NCBI GenBank assembly: GCA_003416985.1
Contig: QVIN01000012.1
Location: forward strand, 1 to 64,000
DNA from: Duganella sp. BJB480
Lineage (GTDB): Bacteria; Pseudomonadota; Gammaproteobacteria; Burkholderiales; Burkholderiaceae_D
Direction: 5' to 3'
Length of the DNA stretch: 64,000 bases
In this document: positions 48,333 through 57,917 of the stretch, one piece after another
How positions within the stretch are numbered: the first letter of the stretch is position 1
Layout of the letters: each line of letters starts with the position of its first letter
Made by a program: the position numbers and the translations under genes
The notes under the pieces: model-generated
What the model was told of the DNA's origin: nothing
The model's database searches: none
What the model saw: only the letters and a program-made list of their open reading frames with translations

Positions 48333-49655
48333 TTAGCCGTGGCGCTGGTGGACCGCTTCGCCGGCGGCGTAGGTGGCGGAGATCGCGCGGTCGTCGCCCA
48401 GCATGGCGATGGCGAACAGCAGTTCTTCGACCGAGTCGGTGCGCTCCGTGCGGCGGGCCAGCAATGGCGTGGCTTTGGGATCGAGGATAATGAAGTCCGC
48501 CTCCGCGCCCGATACGAAATTGCCGATCGTGCCTTCCAGCTGCATGGCGCGGGCGCCGCCCAGCGTGGCCAGGTAGAACATGCGCATCGCCTGCAGGTAG
48601 GTGCCGCCCATGCGCGCCACCTTGTAGGCTTCGTTCATCGTTTGCAGCATCGAGAACGAGGTGCCGCCGCCTACGTCGGTGGCCAGCGAGAGCGGCACCC
48701 GCTTCGCGTCGGCGCGTTCGAAGTCGAACAGGCCGCTGCCCAGGAACAGGTTGGAAGTGGGGCAGATGGAGATGGCCGATTGCGTCTCGCCCATGCGGGC
48801 GCGGTCGGTGTCGTCCAGCCAGATGCAGTGCGCGTACATCGAGCGTGGACGCATCATGCCGAAATGGTCGTAGACGTCCATGTAGCTGCGTGCACGCGGG
48901 AACAGGGATTTGACCCACGCCACTTCGTCGGTGTTTTCCGCGACGTGGGTTTGCAGGAATGTGTCCGGGTAGGCCTTGGCCAGCGCGCCGGCCAGTTCCA
49001 GCTGGGCTTCGGTGGAGGTGGGCGCGAAGCGCGGAGTGATGGCGTACAGCTGGCGTCCGCGCTTGTGCCACTTTTTGATCAGCGCTTCGCTCTCTCTCGC
49101 GCCGCTTTCGGCCGTGTCTTGCAGGAAGTCGGGGCAGTTACGGTCCATCAGCACTTTGCCGGCGACCATGCGCAGGTTGCGCTTTTCGCTTTCGGTGAAG
49201 AAGGCGTCCACCGATTGTGGATGCACGGTGCAGTAGACCATGGCGGTGGTGGTGCCGCAGCGCGTCAGCTCGTCGAGGAAGAAGCTGGCGACGTTGGCCG
49301 CGTGTTCGGGATCGGCGAATTTCCGCTCGGTGGGGAAGGTGTACTTCTCCAGCCAAGGTAGCAGGCCGGGCGCCGGCGAGGCGATCATGTCGGTCTGCGG
49401 ATAGTGGACGTGCGTGTCGATAAAGCCCGGCATGATGATCTTGCCGCGATAGTCGTGCAGTGGCGTGCCTTGCGGCAGGAAGGCGATCAGCTGGCTGAAA
49501 TCGCCGGCCAGGTGGACCTTGCCGTCGTTAATGATCAACAGGCCGTCCTCGTGCCAGGAGCAGGCGTTGGCGGCGAAGGCCGGGTCGTCGCTGAAGTGCA
49601 GGAGGCTGGCGCGGTATGCCTGGAAAGTGCCGCTCGGAGTGATGAAGCTTGCCAT
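48333..49655 (-). CDS. guaD: Guanine deaminase
   Basis: Zn-dependent amidohydrolase of 440 residues turning guanine to xanthine and ammonia. The metal motif is GFIDTHVHYPQ, followed by QTHVAENTDEV, HCIWLDD and the late Asp in LATDVGGGTSFS. The start at 49655 (MASFITPSGTFQAYR) is chosen by family length; upstream frame to 49760 is leader. It lies downstream of xdhC after a 241-bp gap, so it may have its own promoter in addition to read-through. Confidence 0.95.
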   Translation of the reverse strand: MASFITPSGTFQAYRASLLHFSDDPAFAANACSWHEDGLLIINDGKVHLAGDFSQLIAFLPQGTPLHDYRGKIIMPGFIDTHVHYPQTDMIASPAPGLLPWLEKYTFPTERKFADPEHAANVASFFLDELTRCGTTTAMVYCTVHPQSVDAFFTESEKRNLRMVAGKVLMDRNCPDFLQDTAESGARESEALIKKWHKRGRQLYAITPRFAPTSTEAQLELAGALAKAYPDTFLQTHVAENTDEVAWVKSLFPRARSYMDVYDHFGMMRPRSMYAHCIWLDDTDRARMGETQSAISICPTSNLFLGSGLFDFERADAKRVPLSLATDVGGGTSFSMLQTMNEAYKVARMGGTYLQAMRMFYLATLGGARAMQLEGTIGNFVSGAEADFIILDPKATPLLARRTERTDSVEELLFAIAMLGDDRAISATYAAGEAVHQRHG

Positions 49656-49811
49656 GATATTGATTCCTTGTTCCGTGGTGCGGACGCCAGTTGACGCGCG
49701 CGGCGATGCGGCGCGACTGACATGGTCGTCGGCGATGAAGGCGGGCGCTTGGCGCCACACCGGTCTATGCGTTTGGGGTTACTGCTAGCGCGGTGGCTAG
49801 ATTAGTGAGGT

Positions 49812-49837
49812 GCGCGCTCTAGATGACGATAGCGCGC
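49812..49837. promoter_or_regulatory. Inverted repeat in guaD-xdhC gap
   Basis: GCGCGCT (49812-49818) and AGCGCGC (49831-49837), 12-bp spacer, in the unusually long 241-bp gap (49656-49896). A shorter CTAGC/GCTAG repeat lies next to it near 49784-49799. These could mark a separate guaD control region; no T-run is attached. No small gene was seen in the gap. Confidence 0.3.
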
Positions 49838-49896
49838 TCCCGCCCCGGCGCTGCCGGAGAGTGAGAACGCCCGGCTTGCAGGCAGTTGGAAGGACA

Positions 49897-50997
49897 TCAA
49901 TTGATACATACGGTTTGCGGTTCCGATAAGACGGCAGGTGCGGATGCGCTCATTTTAGCACCGTTTTCCGCCGGAGCGGAGAGCGCGGCGGCTTCCCAGA
50001 CCTGCATCAGCTGGGCCGCGACCGAGACGGCGATCACCGCCGGCGCCTTGTCGTGGATGCCGGGCAGGCCGATAGGGCACGTCATGTCCGCCATGCGCGC
50101 GGCCGGAATGCCGCGCTCCTGCAGGCGGCGTTCGAAGGAGACGCGCTTGGTCTTCGAGCCGATCAGACCGAACCAGGTGAAGTCGGTGCGGCGCAGTATG
50201 TGTTCGGACAGCTGCTGGTCCAGCGCGTGGCTGTGCGTCAGCACCAGGAAGGAGGCGCCGGGAGGCGCTTCCTCCACCACCGCTTCCGGCGTGTCGGTCG
50301 CTTCGACGCGGACGTTGGCCGGCAGGACGGAGGGGAACATGTCGTCGCGCTCGTCGATCCACACCACCTGGCATGGCAGCTCCGCCAGCGCGCGCACGAT
50401 GGCCGCGCCCACGTGGCCGGCGCCGAACAGGTACAGGCGCTGACGATAGGGCAGGCACGAGTCGATCAGCCAGCGCTTGCCGTGATCGTCGATGCGTACT
50501 TTGCATTCGATACCGGGGCCGGGCCGGGGCAATGTGGCGGGACCGGGGCCGCTCAGGTGTGCGCCCGTCGCTTCGTAGATGCTGGCCAGTTCCACGCCGT
50601 CCAGCGCCACCAGGCGCCAGCTGTCCTGGCTTTCGCGCCAGCGGCGGGCCAGCGATCCGAAATGTTCGCCGGCTCCCGGTATGATGCGCTCGAACGCCAG
50701 ATGGACTACGCCACCGCAGCACTGTCCCAGGCTGGGACCGAGCGGGAAGCGCTCCAGCCGTCGCTCGGCACGCAGCTCGCCGGCCGGCATCGACAGCATC
50801 TCGCGGGCGATGTCGGTAGCGACCATTTCGAGGTGGCCGCCGCCGATCGTATCGAAGGCATGATACTGGGTGATCAGCATCTTGGCGCCCGGTTCGCGCG
50901 GCGCGGAGCCGGCGACCTGCGCGACGGTGACCAGCACGCGCGGCACCGCCTTGCTGGCCGCCGCGGTAAGCGCGTTAAGATTGAGTGGCATGGACAT
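49897..50997 (-). CDS. xdhC: Xanthine dehydrogenase accessory protein XdhC
   Basis: Chaperone of 366 residues that binds molybdenum cofactor, promotes its sulfuration and inserts it into XdhB. The XdhC/CoxI N-terminal domain (VAQVAGSAPREPGAKMLI, TIGGGHLE, SLGQCCGG with two Cys) is followed by a Rossmann-type C-terminal domain (LYLFGAGHVGAAIVRAL). The start at 50997 lies two bases after the xdhB stop, so the genes are coupled. Confidence 0.94.
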   Translation of the reverse strand: MSMPLNLNALTAAASKAVPRVLVTVAQVAGSAPREPGAKMLITQYHAFDTIGGGHLEMVATDIAREMLSMPAGELRAERRLERFPLGPSLGQCCGGVVHLAFERIIPGAGEHFGSLARRWRESQDSWRLVALDGVELASIYEATGAHLSGPGPATLPRPGPGIECKVRIDDHGKRWLIDSCLPYRQRLYLFGAGHVGAAIVRALAELPCQVVWIDERDDMFPSVLPANVRVEATDTPEAVVEEAPPGASFLVLTHSHALDQQLSEHILRRTDFTWFGLIGSKTKRVSFERRLQERGIPAARMADMTCPIGLPGIHDKAPAVIAVSVAAQLMQVWEAAALSAPAENGAKMSASAPAVLSEPQTVCIN

Positions 50998-50999
50998 GA

Positions 51000-53357
51000 T
51001 TAGTTCGCCGCTTCCGCTGCCGTCTGCACTGCGCTGATCGCATCGAGGATAGCCTCGCTGGTCGCCGGTGCGCGTAGCGGAGGATTGAAGCGATGGCCGC
51101 CGACGCTGGAGCAGGCGTCGCGGATCGCCAGGAACACCGAGAACGGCAGCAGCAGCGGCGGTTCGCCAACCGCCTTGGAGCGGTGGATGCTGTCCATGAC
51201 GTTGCGGTTCTTGAACAGGCGGACGTTGAAATTCTCCGGGCAGTCCGACACGCCGGGTATCTTGTAGGTGGACGGCGCATGCGTCATCAGCTTGCCGGCG
51301 GCGTTCCACCACAGTTCCTCGGTGGTCAGCCAGCCCATGCCCTGTATGAACGCGCCTTCGACCTGGCCGACATCGATGGCGGGGTTGAGTGAGTTGCCGG
51401 CGTCGTACAGCGCGTCGGCCTTCAGCAGCTTCCATTCGCCGGTCAGCGTATCGACCACCACTTCCGACACCGAGGCGCCATAGGCGTAGTACGAGAACGG
51501 ATTGCCGCTCATGGTTTTCGGATCCCAGTGCAGGCCAGGCGTTGCGTAGAAGCCGTCGGACCACAGCTGGATGCGTGCCATGTAAGCCTTCTGCACCAGC
51601 TCCGCGAAGGGAATTGCAATCTCGCCGACGTGGACGAAGTTCGACTCGAAGCGCACAGTGGCAGGATCGCCATCGTGGCGCTTCGCGGCGAATTCGGCCA
51701 AGCGTGTGCGGATGGTGGTGGCCGCGTCCTGCGCCGCCTTGCCGTTCAGGTCCGCGCCGGTGGATGCGGCGGTGGCCGAGGTGTTGGCGACCTTGCTGGT
51801 GTCGGTCGCGCTGGCGCGCACCATGGCGAGATCGATGCCCAGTTCATGCGCCACCACCTGACACACCTTGGTGTTGATGCCCTGGCCCATCTCGGTGCCG
51901 CCGTGGTTGACCAGCACCGAGCCGTCCGTGTACACGTGCACCAGCGCGCCGGCCTGGTTGAAGTGCGTGACGTTGAATGCGATGCCGAATTTGACCGGCG
52001 TCAGCGCCAGGCCGCGTTTGAGCACTTTGCTCTGCGCGTTGAAGGCGTTGATTTCCTCGCGGCGCAGGCGGTAGCCGCTTTCGTCCTCCAGCTGCGCAAC
52101 CAGTTCGTGAATGACGTTGTCGACCACTTTCTGGTTGTACTGGGTGACGTTGCGGCCTTCCTCGTCGTTGCGGCCGTAGAAGTTGATCTTGCGGACGTCC
52201 AGCGAGTCCATGCCGAGATTGCGGGCGATTTCATCGACGATGTACTCGATGGCGATGGCGCCTTGCGGGCCGCCGAAACCACGGAATGCGGTATTGGACT
52301 GCGTATTGGTCTTGCCGGCCATGGCGCGGATGTCGACGTCGCCGAGATAGTAGGCGTTGTCGAAGTGGCAGACGGCGCGCGTGGCGACTGGCGCCGACAG
52401 GTCGGCCGAGAAGCCGGCCCGCGACACCATCTCGACCTTGGCGGCGACGATGCGGCCGTCGTCGCCGTAGCCCATCTCGTACTCGTAGTAGAAGCAGTGA
52501 CGCTTACCGGTCACCATCATGTCGTCGTCACGGTCGGCGCGCAGCTTGACCGGGCGGCGCAAGTGCGCGGCCGAGATGGCGGCGCAGGCGGCCCACAACG
52601 CGGACTGCGATTCCTTGCCCCCGAAGCCACCACCCATGCGGCGGCATTCGACCACGATGTCGTGCGAGTGGCGGTGCAGGGCATGTGCGACCACGTGCTG
52701 CATTTCGGTCGGGTGCTGGGTGGAGCAGTGGATCAGCATTCCCTTGCCTTCTTTTGGAATGGCGTAGGAAATCTGGCCTTCCAGGTAGAACTGCTCCTGG
52801 CCGCCGACGTGCAGCGAGCCTTTCAACTTATGCTTGGAGCGTTCGAACGCGGCCTGCGCATCGCCGCGCGCCAGGTGCATGGGCGGCACGACGAAGGACT
52901 TGGCGTCGCGTGCGGCTTGCGGCGTCAGGATGGCTGGCAGCTCTTCATATTCGATGACGGCCTTCTTGACTGCGCGGCGCGCATTGTCGTGCGAGTCCGC
53001 CACGACGATGAAGATGGGCTGGCCGACGTATTCCACCAGGCCTTCCGAGAGGATCGGATCGTCGTGGATGATCGGGCCGCAGTCGTTGGTGCCGGGGATG
53101 TCCTTGTGGGTGTACACGGCCACCACGCCGGGCATGGCTTTGACGGCGTCGAAGTTCATCGACAGGATATTGGCGTGCGCCTTGGACGAGATGCCCAGCG
53201 CCGCGTGCAGCGTGCCGGCGGCTTCGGGGATGTCGTCGGTGTAGGTGGCCTCGCCCAGCACGTGCAGCACCGCCGATTCGTGCGGATGCGGCTTGCCGAC
53301 TTCCGCCCACGCCATGGGGACGGCCTGCGTCAGGAATGGTTCCGATTTGCTGTTCAT
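51000..53357 (-). CDS. xdhB: Xanthine dehydrogenase, molybdopterin-binding subunit
   Basis: Large subunit of 785 residues oxidising hypoxanthine and xanthine to urate. The Moco motifs are GGGFGGKES (near 247), GFGGPQGAIAIE, MGQGINTK and the catalytic Glu region VGEPPLLLPFSVFLAI. The N-terminal part begins VLGEATYTDDIPE. Start overlaps the xdhA stop by four bases (ATGA). Confidence 0.97.
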   Translation of the reverse strand: MNSKSEPFLTQAVPMAWAEVGKPHPHESAVLHVLGEATYTDDIPEAAGTLHAALGISSKAHANILSMNFDAVKAMPGVVAVYTHKDIPGTNDCGPIIHDDPILSEGLVEYVGQPIFIVVADSHDNARRAVKKAVIEYEELPAILTPQAARDAKSFVVPPMHLARGDAQAAFERSKHKLKGSLHVGGQEQFYLEGQISYAIPKEGKGMLIHCSTQHPTEMQHVVAHALHRHSHDIVVECRRMGGGFGGKESQSALWAACAAISAAHLRRPVKLRADRDDDMMVTGKRHCFYYEYEMGYGDDGRIVAAKVEMVSRAGFSADLSAPVATRAVCHFDNAYYLGDVDIRAMAGKTNTQSNTAFRGFGGPQGAIAIEYIVDEIARNLGMDSLDVRKINFYGRNDEEGRNVTQYNQKVVDNVIHELVAQLEDESGYRLRREEINAFNAQSKVLKRGLALTPVKFGIAFNVTHFNQAGALVHVYTDGSVLVNHGGTEMGQGINTKVCQVVAHELGIDLAMVRASATDTSKVANTSATAASTGADLNGKAAQDAATTIRTRLAEFAAKRHDGDPATVRFESNFVHVGEIAIPFAELVQKAYMARIQLWSDGFYATPGLHWDPKTMSGNPFSYYAYGASVSEVVVDTLTGEWKLLKADALYDAGNSLNPAIDVGQVEGAFIQGMGWLTTEELWWNAAGKLMTHAPSTYKIPGVSDCPENFNVRLFKNRNVMDSIHRSKAVGEPPLLLPFSVFLAIRDACSSVGGHRFNPPLRAPATSEAILDAISAVQTAAEAAN

Positions 53358-54844
53358 GCTGTAACGGCTCCCTCTGCGTAGTGGTATGCGTTGATCGATT
53401 GCAGCGGCTGGGCGGAATCCGGATTCGTCTCCAGCCAGTAGCGGCGCAGCAGGTTCTGCGCGGTTTTCATGCGGTAGCTGGCGGTGGCGCGCATGTCGCT
53501 CAGCGGGGTGTAATCCTTCGCCAGTTCGGCCATCGCCAGCTTCAGCGTGCTCTCGTCCCAGCGCTTGCCGTTGACGGCGGCTTCCGCCAGCGGCGCGCGG
53601 CGCGAGGTCGCGGCCATGCCGCCGTAGGCGATGTGGGCGTCGCTGACCACGCCGTCCTTCAGCCTGAAGGCGAAGCCAGCGCAGACGGCGGAGATGTCCT
53701 GGTCGTAGCGCTTGGCCAGTTTGTAGGTGCGGAAGTGGACGTCCTTGCGCGGCAGCGGTATGCGTACGGCTTCGACAAATTCGCCCGGCTGCCAGTCCTT
53801 CTTCATGTAATCGAGGTAGAACTTCTCCAGCAGCATGGAGCGCTGGCCTTTATCGCTGCGGATGACGATTTCCGCGCCCAGCGCGATCATCCAAGGCGCC
53901 GAGTCTCCGATCGGCGAGCCGTTGGCGACGCTGCCGCCCAGCGTGCCGGTATTGCGGATCGGCTGCGAGGCGAAGCGCTGCCACATTTCGTGCAGCTCTT
54001 CCTTGTAGTGTTTGCAGACCGCCTCGTAGGCGTCGTTGAGGGAGACGGCGGCGCCGATATACAGCATGCCGTTTTCCTCCACCATGCGGTACAGCTCCTG
54101 GACCTGGCGCACGTAGATCATGTCGCCCAGGGTGCGCATTTGCTTGGTCACCCACAGGCCGACGTCGGTGGAGCCGGCGACGATGGTGGCGGTGGGATTG
54201 GCTGCCCGCAGCGTCGCCAGTTCGGCCAGCGTGCGCGGCGCGTGGAAGGTTTGGCCGTCGTGGGTGTAGCTGTACATTTCGGTTCGTTGGATGGATTGCA
54301 GCGTGGCTTTCAGCGCCTCGCGGTCGAAGCTCACGTGCGGCAGCTCGCCCATGCGGCGCGCCGCGTCGATGATGGGACGGTAGCCGGTGCAGCGGCACAG
54401 GTTACCGGACAGGGTCTCGTCGACCGTCTTGCGGCACGGCGGCGTGGTCTGTCCCTCCTGTTTGAGGTAGAGGCTCCACAGCGACATGGCGAAGCCCGGC
54501 GTGCAGAAGCCGCACTGCGATCCGTGGCATTCGACCAGCGCTTCCTGCACCGGGTGCATCTTGCCGTCGGCCTGCTTCAGGTCTTCGATGGTGAAGACCG
54601 CCTTGCCGTCCAGCGTGGGCACGAATTGGATGCAGGAGTTGACTGACTTCATGGCCACTTCGCCGTCCGGCTGCAGTTCCGCCACCACCACGGTGCAGGC
54701 GCCGCAATCGCCTTCGGCGCAGCCTTCCTTGGTGCCGGTGCAGTGCAGGTCCTCGCGCAGGTGCTGGAGCAGGGTGCGGGTCGGCGCGCCGGCGGCAACG
54801 GAGCGGACTTCGCCGCGATAGAAGAATCGAATAGGTTCAGACAT
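53354..54844 (-). CDS. xdhA: Xanthine dehydrogenase, FeS/FAD small subunit
   Basis: Electron-transfer subunit of 496 residues. Plant-type [2Fe-2S] cluster in CAEGDCGACTVV, second [2Fe-2S] in CGFCTPG and CRCTGYRP (residues about 1-165). The FAD domain (about 190-370, TIVAGSTDVGLWV, GGSVANGSPIGDSAP) and the CO dehydrogenase flavoprotein C-terminal domain follow. It transfers electrons from XdhB to NAD+. The start is 13 bp after the uraD-allC stop. Confidence 0.97.
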   Translation of the reverse strand: MSEPIRFFYRGEVRSVAAGAPTRTLLQHLREDLHCTGTKEGCAEGDCGACTVVVAELQPDGEVAMKSVNSCIQFVPTLDGKAVFTIEDLKQADGKMHPVQEALVECHGSQCGFCTPGFAMSLWSLYLKQEGQTTPPCRKTVDETLSGNLCRCTGYRPIIDAARRMGELPHVSFDREALKATLQSIQRTEMYSYTHDGQTFHAPRTLAELATLRAANPTATIVAGSTDVGLWVTKQMRTLGDMIYVRQVQELYRMVEENGMLYIGAAVSLNDAYEAVCKHYKEELHEMWQRFASQPIRNTGTLGGSVANGSPIGDSAPWMIALGAEIVIRSDKGQRSMLLEKFYLDYMKKDWQPGEFVEAVRIPLPRKDVHFRTYKLAKRYDQDISAVCAGFAFRLKDGVVSDAHIAYGGMAATSRRAPLAEAAVNGKRWDESTLKLAMAELAKDYTPLSDMRATASYRMKTAQNLLRRYWLETNPDSAQPLQSINAYHYAEGAVTA

Positions 54845-54857
54845 GATTGCTCCGCGA

Positions 54858-56612
54858 TTACTTGGTTTGGAACTGGCGCAGGAAGTCCAGGAAGATCTGT
54901 GCAGATACTTCGGCGTCGTCCGCCGTCATGGTTTCCAGCGGATTGTGGCTGATGCCGCCATTGCCGCAGCGGGTGAACAGCATGGCGACGTCGGTTATGC
55001 GGGCCAGCGCCATCGCGTCATGGCCTGCGCCGGACGGCAGTTCGAAGACTTCGATGCCGGCGCGTTCGGTGGCGGCGGCGAGCTGCTTCACCAGCCAGGG
55101 GGCGCATGGTGCGGCGGGGGCTTGCATGATCTTGGTGACTTTAAGCCCGATCTGGCGGCGCGCGCAGACTGCTTCGGCCTGATTCAGGATATCGGTGACG
55201 GCGGCATCGCGCGTGGTGTCGTCGGCGGCGCGGATGTCCAGCGACAGCTTGCAGGCGCCGGGGATCACGTTGACCGAGCCATCCGGAACCTGCAACTGGC
55301 CGACGGTGCCGACCAGCGAACGTTCGCGCCCGCAGCGGTCTTCCACGTACAGCACGATTTCGGCGGCGGCTGCTGCGGCGTCCTTACGCATGATCATCGG
55401 CGTGGTGCCGGCATGGCTGGCCAGCCCGGTCAGCTCGACCTGGTAGCGGCAGCTGCCTGCGATCGACGTGACGACGCCGGTTGGCAGGCCTTTGCCCAGT
55501 AATACGGGGCCTTGTTCGATGTGGACTTCGACGAAGGCCAGCACTTCCTCCGGCTTGCGGGCGACCGAGGCGATCTTGCTTACATCGTGCCCGGCGGCGG
55601 TCAGCGCTTCGCGCATGGTGATGCCTTGTGCGTCGGCCTTGTCCAGCAGCGCCATGTCGAACTGGCCGATGACTGCGTTCGAGCCGAGGAAGGTGCTTTG
55701 ATAGCGCACGCCTTCCTCTTCCGAGAAGCCGATGATCTCCAGGTCGAAGGGCAGGCGCTCGCCACGTTCGTTCAGATGCTTGACCACGGCGATGGGCAGC
55801 AGGATGCCTTCGCGGCCGTCGTACTTGCCGCCGTTGCGGACGGTGTCGTAGTGGGAGCCGGTCAGCAGCGCCTTGGCGCCCAGCTTGTCCGACTTGTAGC
55901 GGCCGACGACGTTGCCGACCGGGTCGATGGACACTTCCATGCCGGCTTCCTTCATCCACGCCGCCAGCTGGGCCGCAGTCTTGCGGTGGGCGTCGGTCAT
56001 GTAGGCGCAGGTGAGGTTGTCGGCGTCGTCGCTCCACGCGCCGATTACTTCCGACCACTCCATGATGGTGGCGCCGAATTGCAGCTCCACTTGCAGCAGC
56101 TGGTTGAGGCGCATCTCGGCGATGCGGCCGATCTGGCGCAGGCATTCGGCCAGTTCGTCGTCGCGCTGCGAGCGCAGGCGGCGGCTGAAGGCGGCGATGA
56201 TCTCCTGGCGTGACAAGCCGTTGCCGGTCGGGCCCTTGACGGCCAGGATGAAGGGGAAGCCGAATTTGGCGTTGTAGTCGGCGTTCAGTTTGTGCAGCGT
56301 CGCCAGTTCGTCGGCGGAGCAGTGGGTCAGGCCAGCCTGCGCTTGTTCGCCGGTCGATTCGGCGGTGAGTTCGCCGGCGAGTGCCGCCTTGCCGGCCAGC
56401 TCAGGGTGGGCGCGTACCAGGCCCAGTTGTTCGTCTTCGGTGGCTCGGCGCACCACGCCTTGCAGCGATTGTTTGAGCGCGGCGATGGTCGCGAACGGGC
56501 GCTGCGCGGCGGCGCGCTCCGGTATCCATGGCGAGTGTTCGTAGAGGCCATGCAGCAGCTGCGTGAACTCTTCGGCGCCGCAGCGGTTCAGGTGATCTAG
56601 TGTGATTGTCAT
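54858..56612 (-). CDS. Fused OHCU decarboxylase / allantoate amidohydrolase
   Basis: Protein of 584 residues with two enzymes. Residues 1-170 are the UraD-type 2-oxo-4-hydroxy-4-carboxy-5-ureidoimidazoline decarboxylase (catalytic H69 in RAHPELAGK, KFGFPFILAVKG), making (S)-allantoin. Residues about 175-584 are an M20-type Zn/Mn hydrolase of the AllC/ureidoglycine group (GSHYDTVRNGGKYDG, FSEEEGVRYQSTFLGS, HIEQGPVL, GAGHDAM). The two act two steps apart: allantoinase, which would work between them, is not in the window. Alone or as part of a channel it supplies ureido products. First gene of the minus-strand catabolic run, preceded by a palindrome. Confidence 0.92.
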   Translation of the reverse strand: MTITLDHLNRCGAEEFTQLLHGLYEHSPWIPERAAAQRPFATIAALKQSLQGVVRRATEDEQLGLVRAHPELAGKAALAGELTAESTGEQAQAGLTHCSADELATLHKLNADYNAKFGFPFILAVKGPTGNGLSRQEIIAAFSRRLRSQRDDELAECLRQIGRIAEMRLNQLLQVELQFGATIMEWSEVIGAWSDDADNLTCAYMTDAHRKTAAQLAAWMKEAGMEVSIDPVGNVVGRYKSDKLGAKALLTGSHYDTVRNGGKYDGREGILLPIAVVKHLNERGERLPFDLEIIGFSEEEGVRYQSTFLGSNAVIGQFDMALLDKADAQGITMREALTAAGHDVSKIASVARKPEEVLAFVEVHIEQGPVLLGKGLPTGVVTSIAGSCRYQVELTGLASHAGTTPMIMRKDAAAAAAEIVLYVEDRCGRERSLVGTVGQLQVPDGSVNVIPGACKLSLDIRAADDTTRDAAVTDILNQAEAVCARRQIGLKVTKIMQAPAAPCAPWLVKQLAAATERAGIEVFELPSGAGHDAMALARITDVAMLFTRCGNGGISHNPLETMTADDAEVSAQIFLDFLRQFQTK

Positions 56613-56635
56613 TGTTGTGCAGGCAGTCGCCCGTC

Positions 56636-56654
56636 TCCTCTTGGTATAAGAGGA
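56636..56654. promoter_or_regulatory. Candidate LysR box upstream of uraD-allC
   Basis: Perfect inverted repeat TCCTCTT-GGTAT-AAGAGGA (56636-56654), 24 bp upstream of the uraD-allC start. It contains a T-N11-A core and a TATAAG-like stretch. The LysR gene immediately upstream is the obvious candidate binder. Confidence 0.65.
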
Positions 56655-56755
56655 ATGATATATGGCGGGGGAGGCTGTTATATACGCCCGGGGCCATAAC
56701 CGCATTCAGCCCGGGCTTATGGGGAGTGTTGTGGGCGTGCCACGCCCACGGAGGT

Positions 56756-57694
56756 TTACTTCGCGGTGAGGGCTTGCGCGGCCTGCGTGACCTGGTCGCG
56801 CAGCCATTTGTGTTCAGGCGCCTGGTGGACCCGCTCGTGCCACAGCTGGTAGAAGCGCATCGTCGGGAAGCGCACCGGCACGGTGAAGGTCTTGATCGGC
56901 AGGTTGCGCTCATAGAAGCGCAGGTACTGCCGCCCAGTGGTGAGCACCATGTCGGTCTGCGTCAGCATGTAGGGGATCAGGCTGAAATACGCCGACTCCA
57001 CGACCACGTTGCGCTGGTAGCCCTGCTGCGCCAGGAAGCTATCGATCACGCCGTGGAAGCCGGGCAGCGTGGGCGATGGCGCCACGTGGGGCAGGCTCAG
57101 ATAATCGTCCAGCGTCATGTCGTTGGCGCCGGTGCGCTTGGCGTAGGGCGCGTCGGCGCGCATGGCGCAGATGATCGGATCTTCGAAGAGCCGCGACAGG
57201 TACAGGTGCTCCGGCGGCTGCTCCCAGTTACCGATCAGCAGATCGAGATCGCCGTCGGACAGCATGCGGATCGCATCCACTTCCGCGCCCAGGCTGTGGA
57301 TGATGACGCGGCTCTTGGGCGACTCGCGTCGCAAACGCGCCACAACGTTCGGCAGGAATTGAATGTCGAGGTAGTCCGGCGCGCCGATGCGGAAGGTGCG
57401 GCTTTCCTCCTTCGAGGCGAAGGGTGTCTTGTGCAGGAACAGCTGCCCCACCTCGTCGAGGATGCGCTTCGCCGGCTCCTTCAGGCTCTCGCCGTGCTGC
57501 GTGGGCACCATGCCACGGCCGCCGCGCACCAGCAGCGGATCGCCCGTGAGCTCGCGCAGCTTCTGCAGCGAGGCCGAGATGGAGGGCTGCGTTTGATCCA
57601 GTTTCATCGCGACGCGCGAAACGTTTTTCTCGCAGAGGAGCATGTACAGGATGCGTATCAGGTGCAGGTCTAGGTGGTCGGGAAGTTGTGCCAT
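56756..57694 (-). CDS. LysR-type regulator of purine catabolism
   Basis: Regulator of 312 residues: HTH with LYMLLCEKNVSRVAMKLDQTQ (residues 17-37) and recognition helix PSISASLQKLRE; effector-binding domain from about 95. It sits between the uraD-xdh-guaD run (same strand) and the divergent puuD run, so it can control both. NodD/PcaQ-like subgroup features (RVIIHSLGAEVDAIRML) are seen. A purine or urate-like effector is inferred from position only. Confidence 0.93.
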   Translation of the reverse strand: MAQLPDHLDLHLIRILYMLLCEKNVSRVAMKLDQTQPSISASLQKLRELTGDPLLVRGGRGMVPTQHGESLKEPAKRILDEVGQLFLHKTPFASKEESRTFRIGAPDYLDIQFLPNVVARLRRESPKSRVIIHSLGAEVDAIRMLSDGDLDLLIGNWEQPPEHLYLSRLFEDPIICAMRADAPYAKRTGANDMTLDDYLSLPHVAPSPTLPGFHGVIDSFLAQQGYQRNVVVESAYFSLIPYMLTQTDMVLTTGRQYLRFYERNLPIKTFTVPVRFPTMRFYQLWHERVHQAPEHKWLRDQVTQAAQALTAK

Positions 57695-57917
57695 GGTGAT
57701 CGATCTATAACGGTGAGCCTATTTTTAATATACGGCTACTGCCATACGAAAAGCCAGAATTAGTTTTATCGTTCGTTCCACACCATGCGCGGTCTGCGTG
57801 TGGTTTTCAATCGGTCGCAGCGGAGCTTTCAACAGTTCGCGGCCAAAAAGGGAAATCATCCCATTCGTCTGGAGCGCCCGCGGTGGCAGACGAGCTAAAT
57901 CCAAACATGGAGACAAC

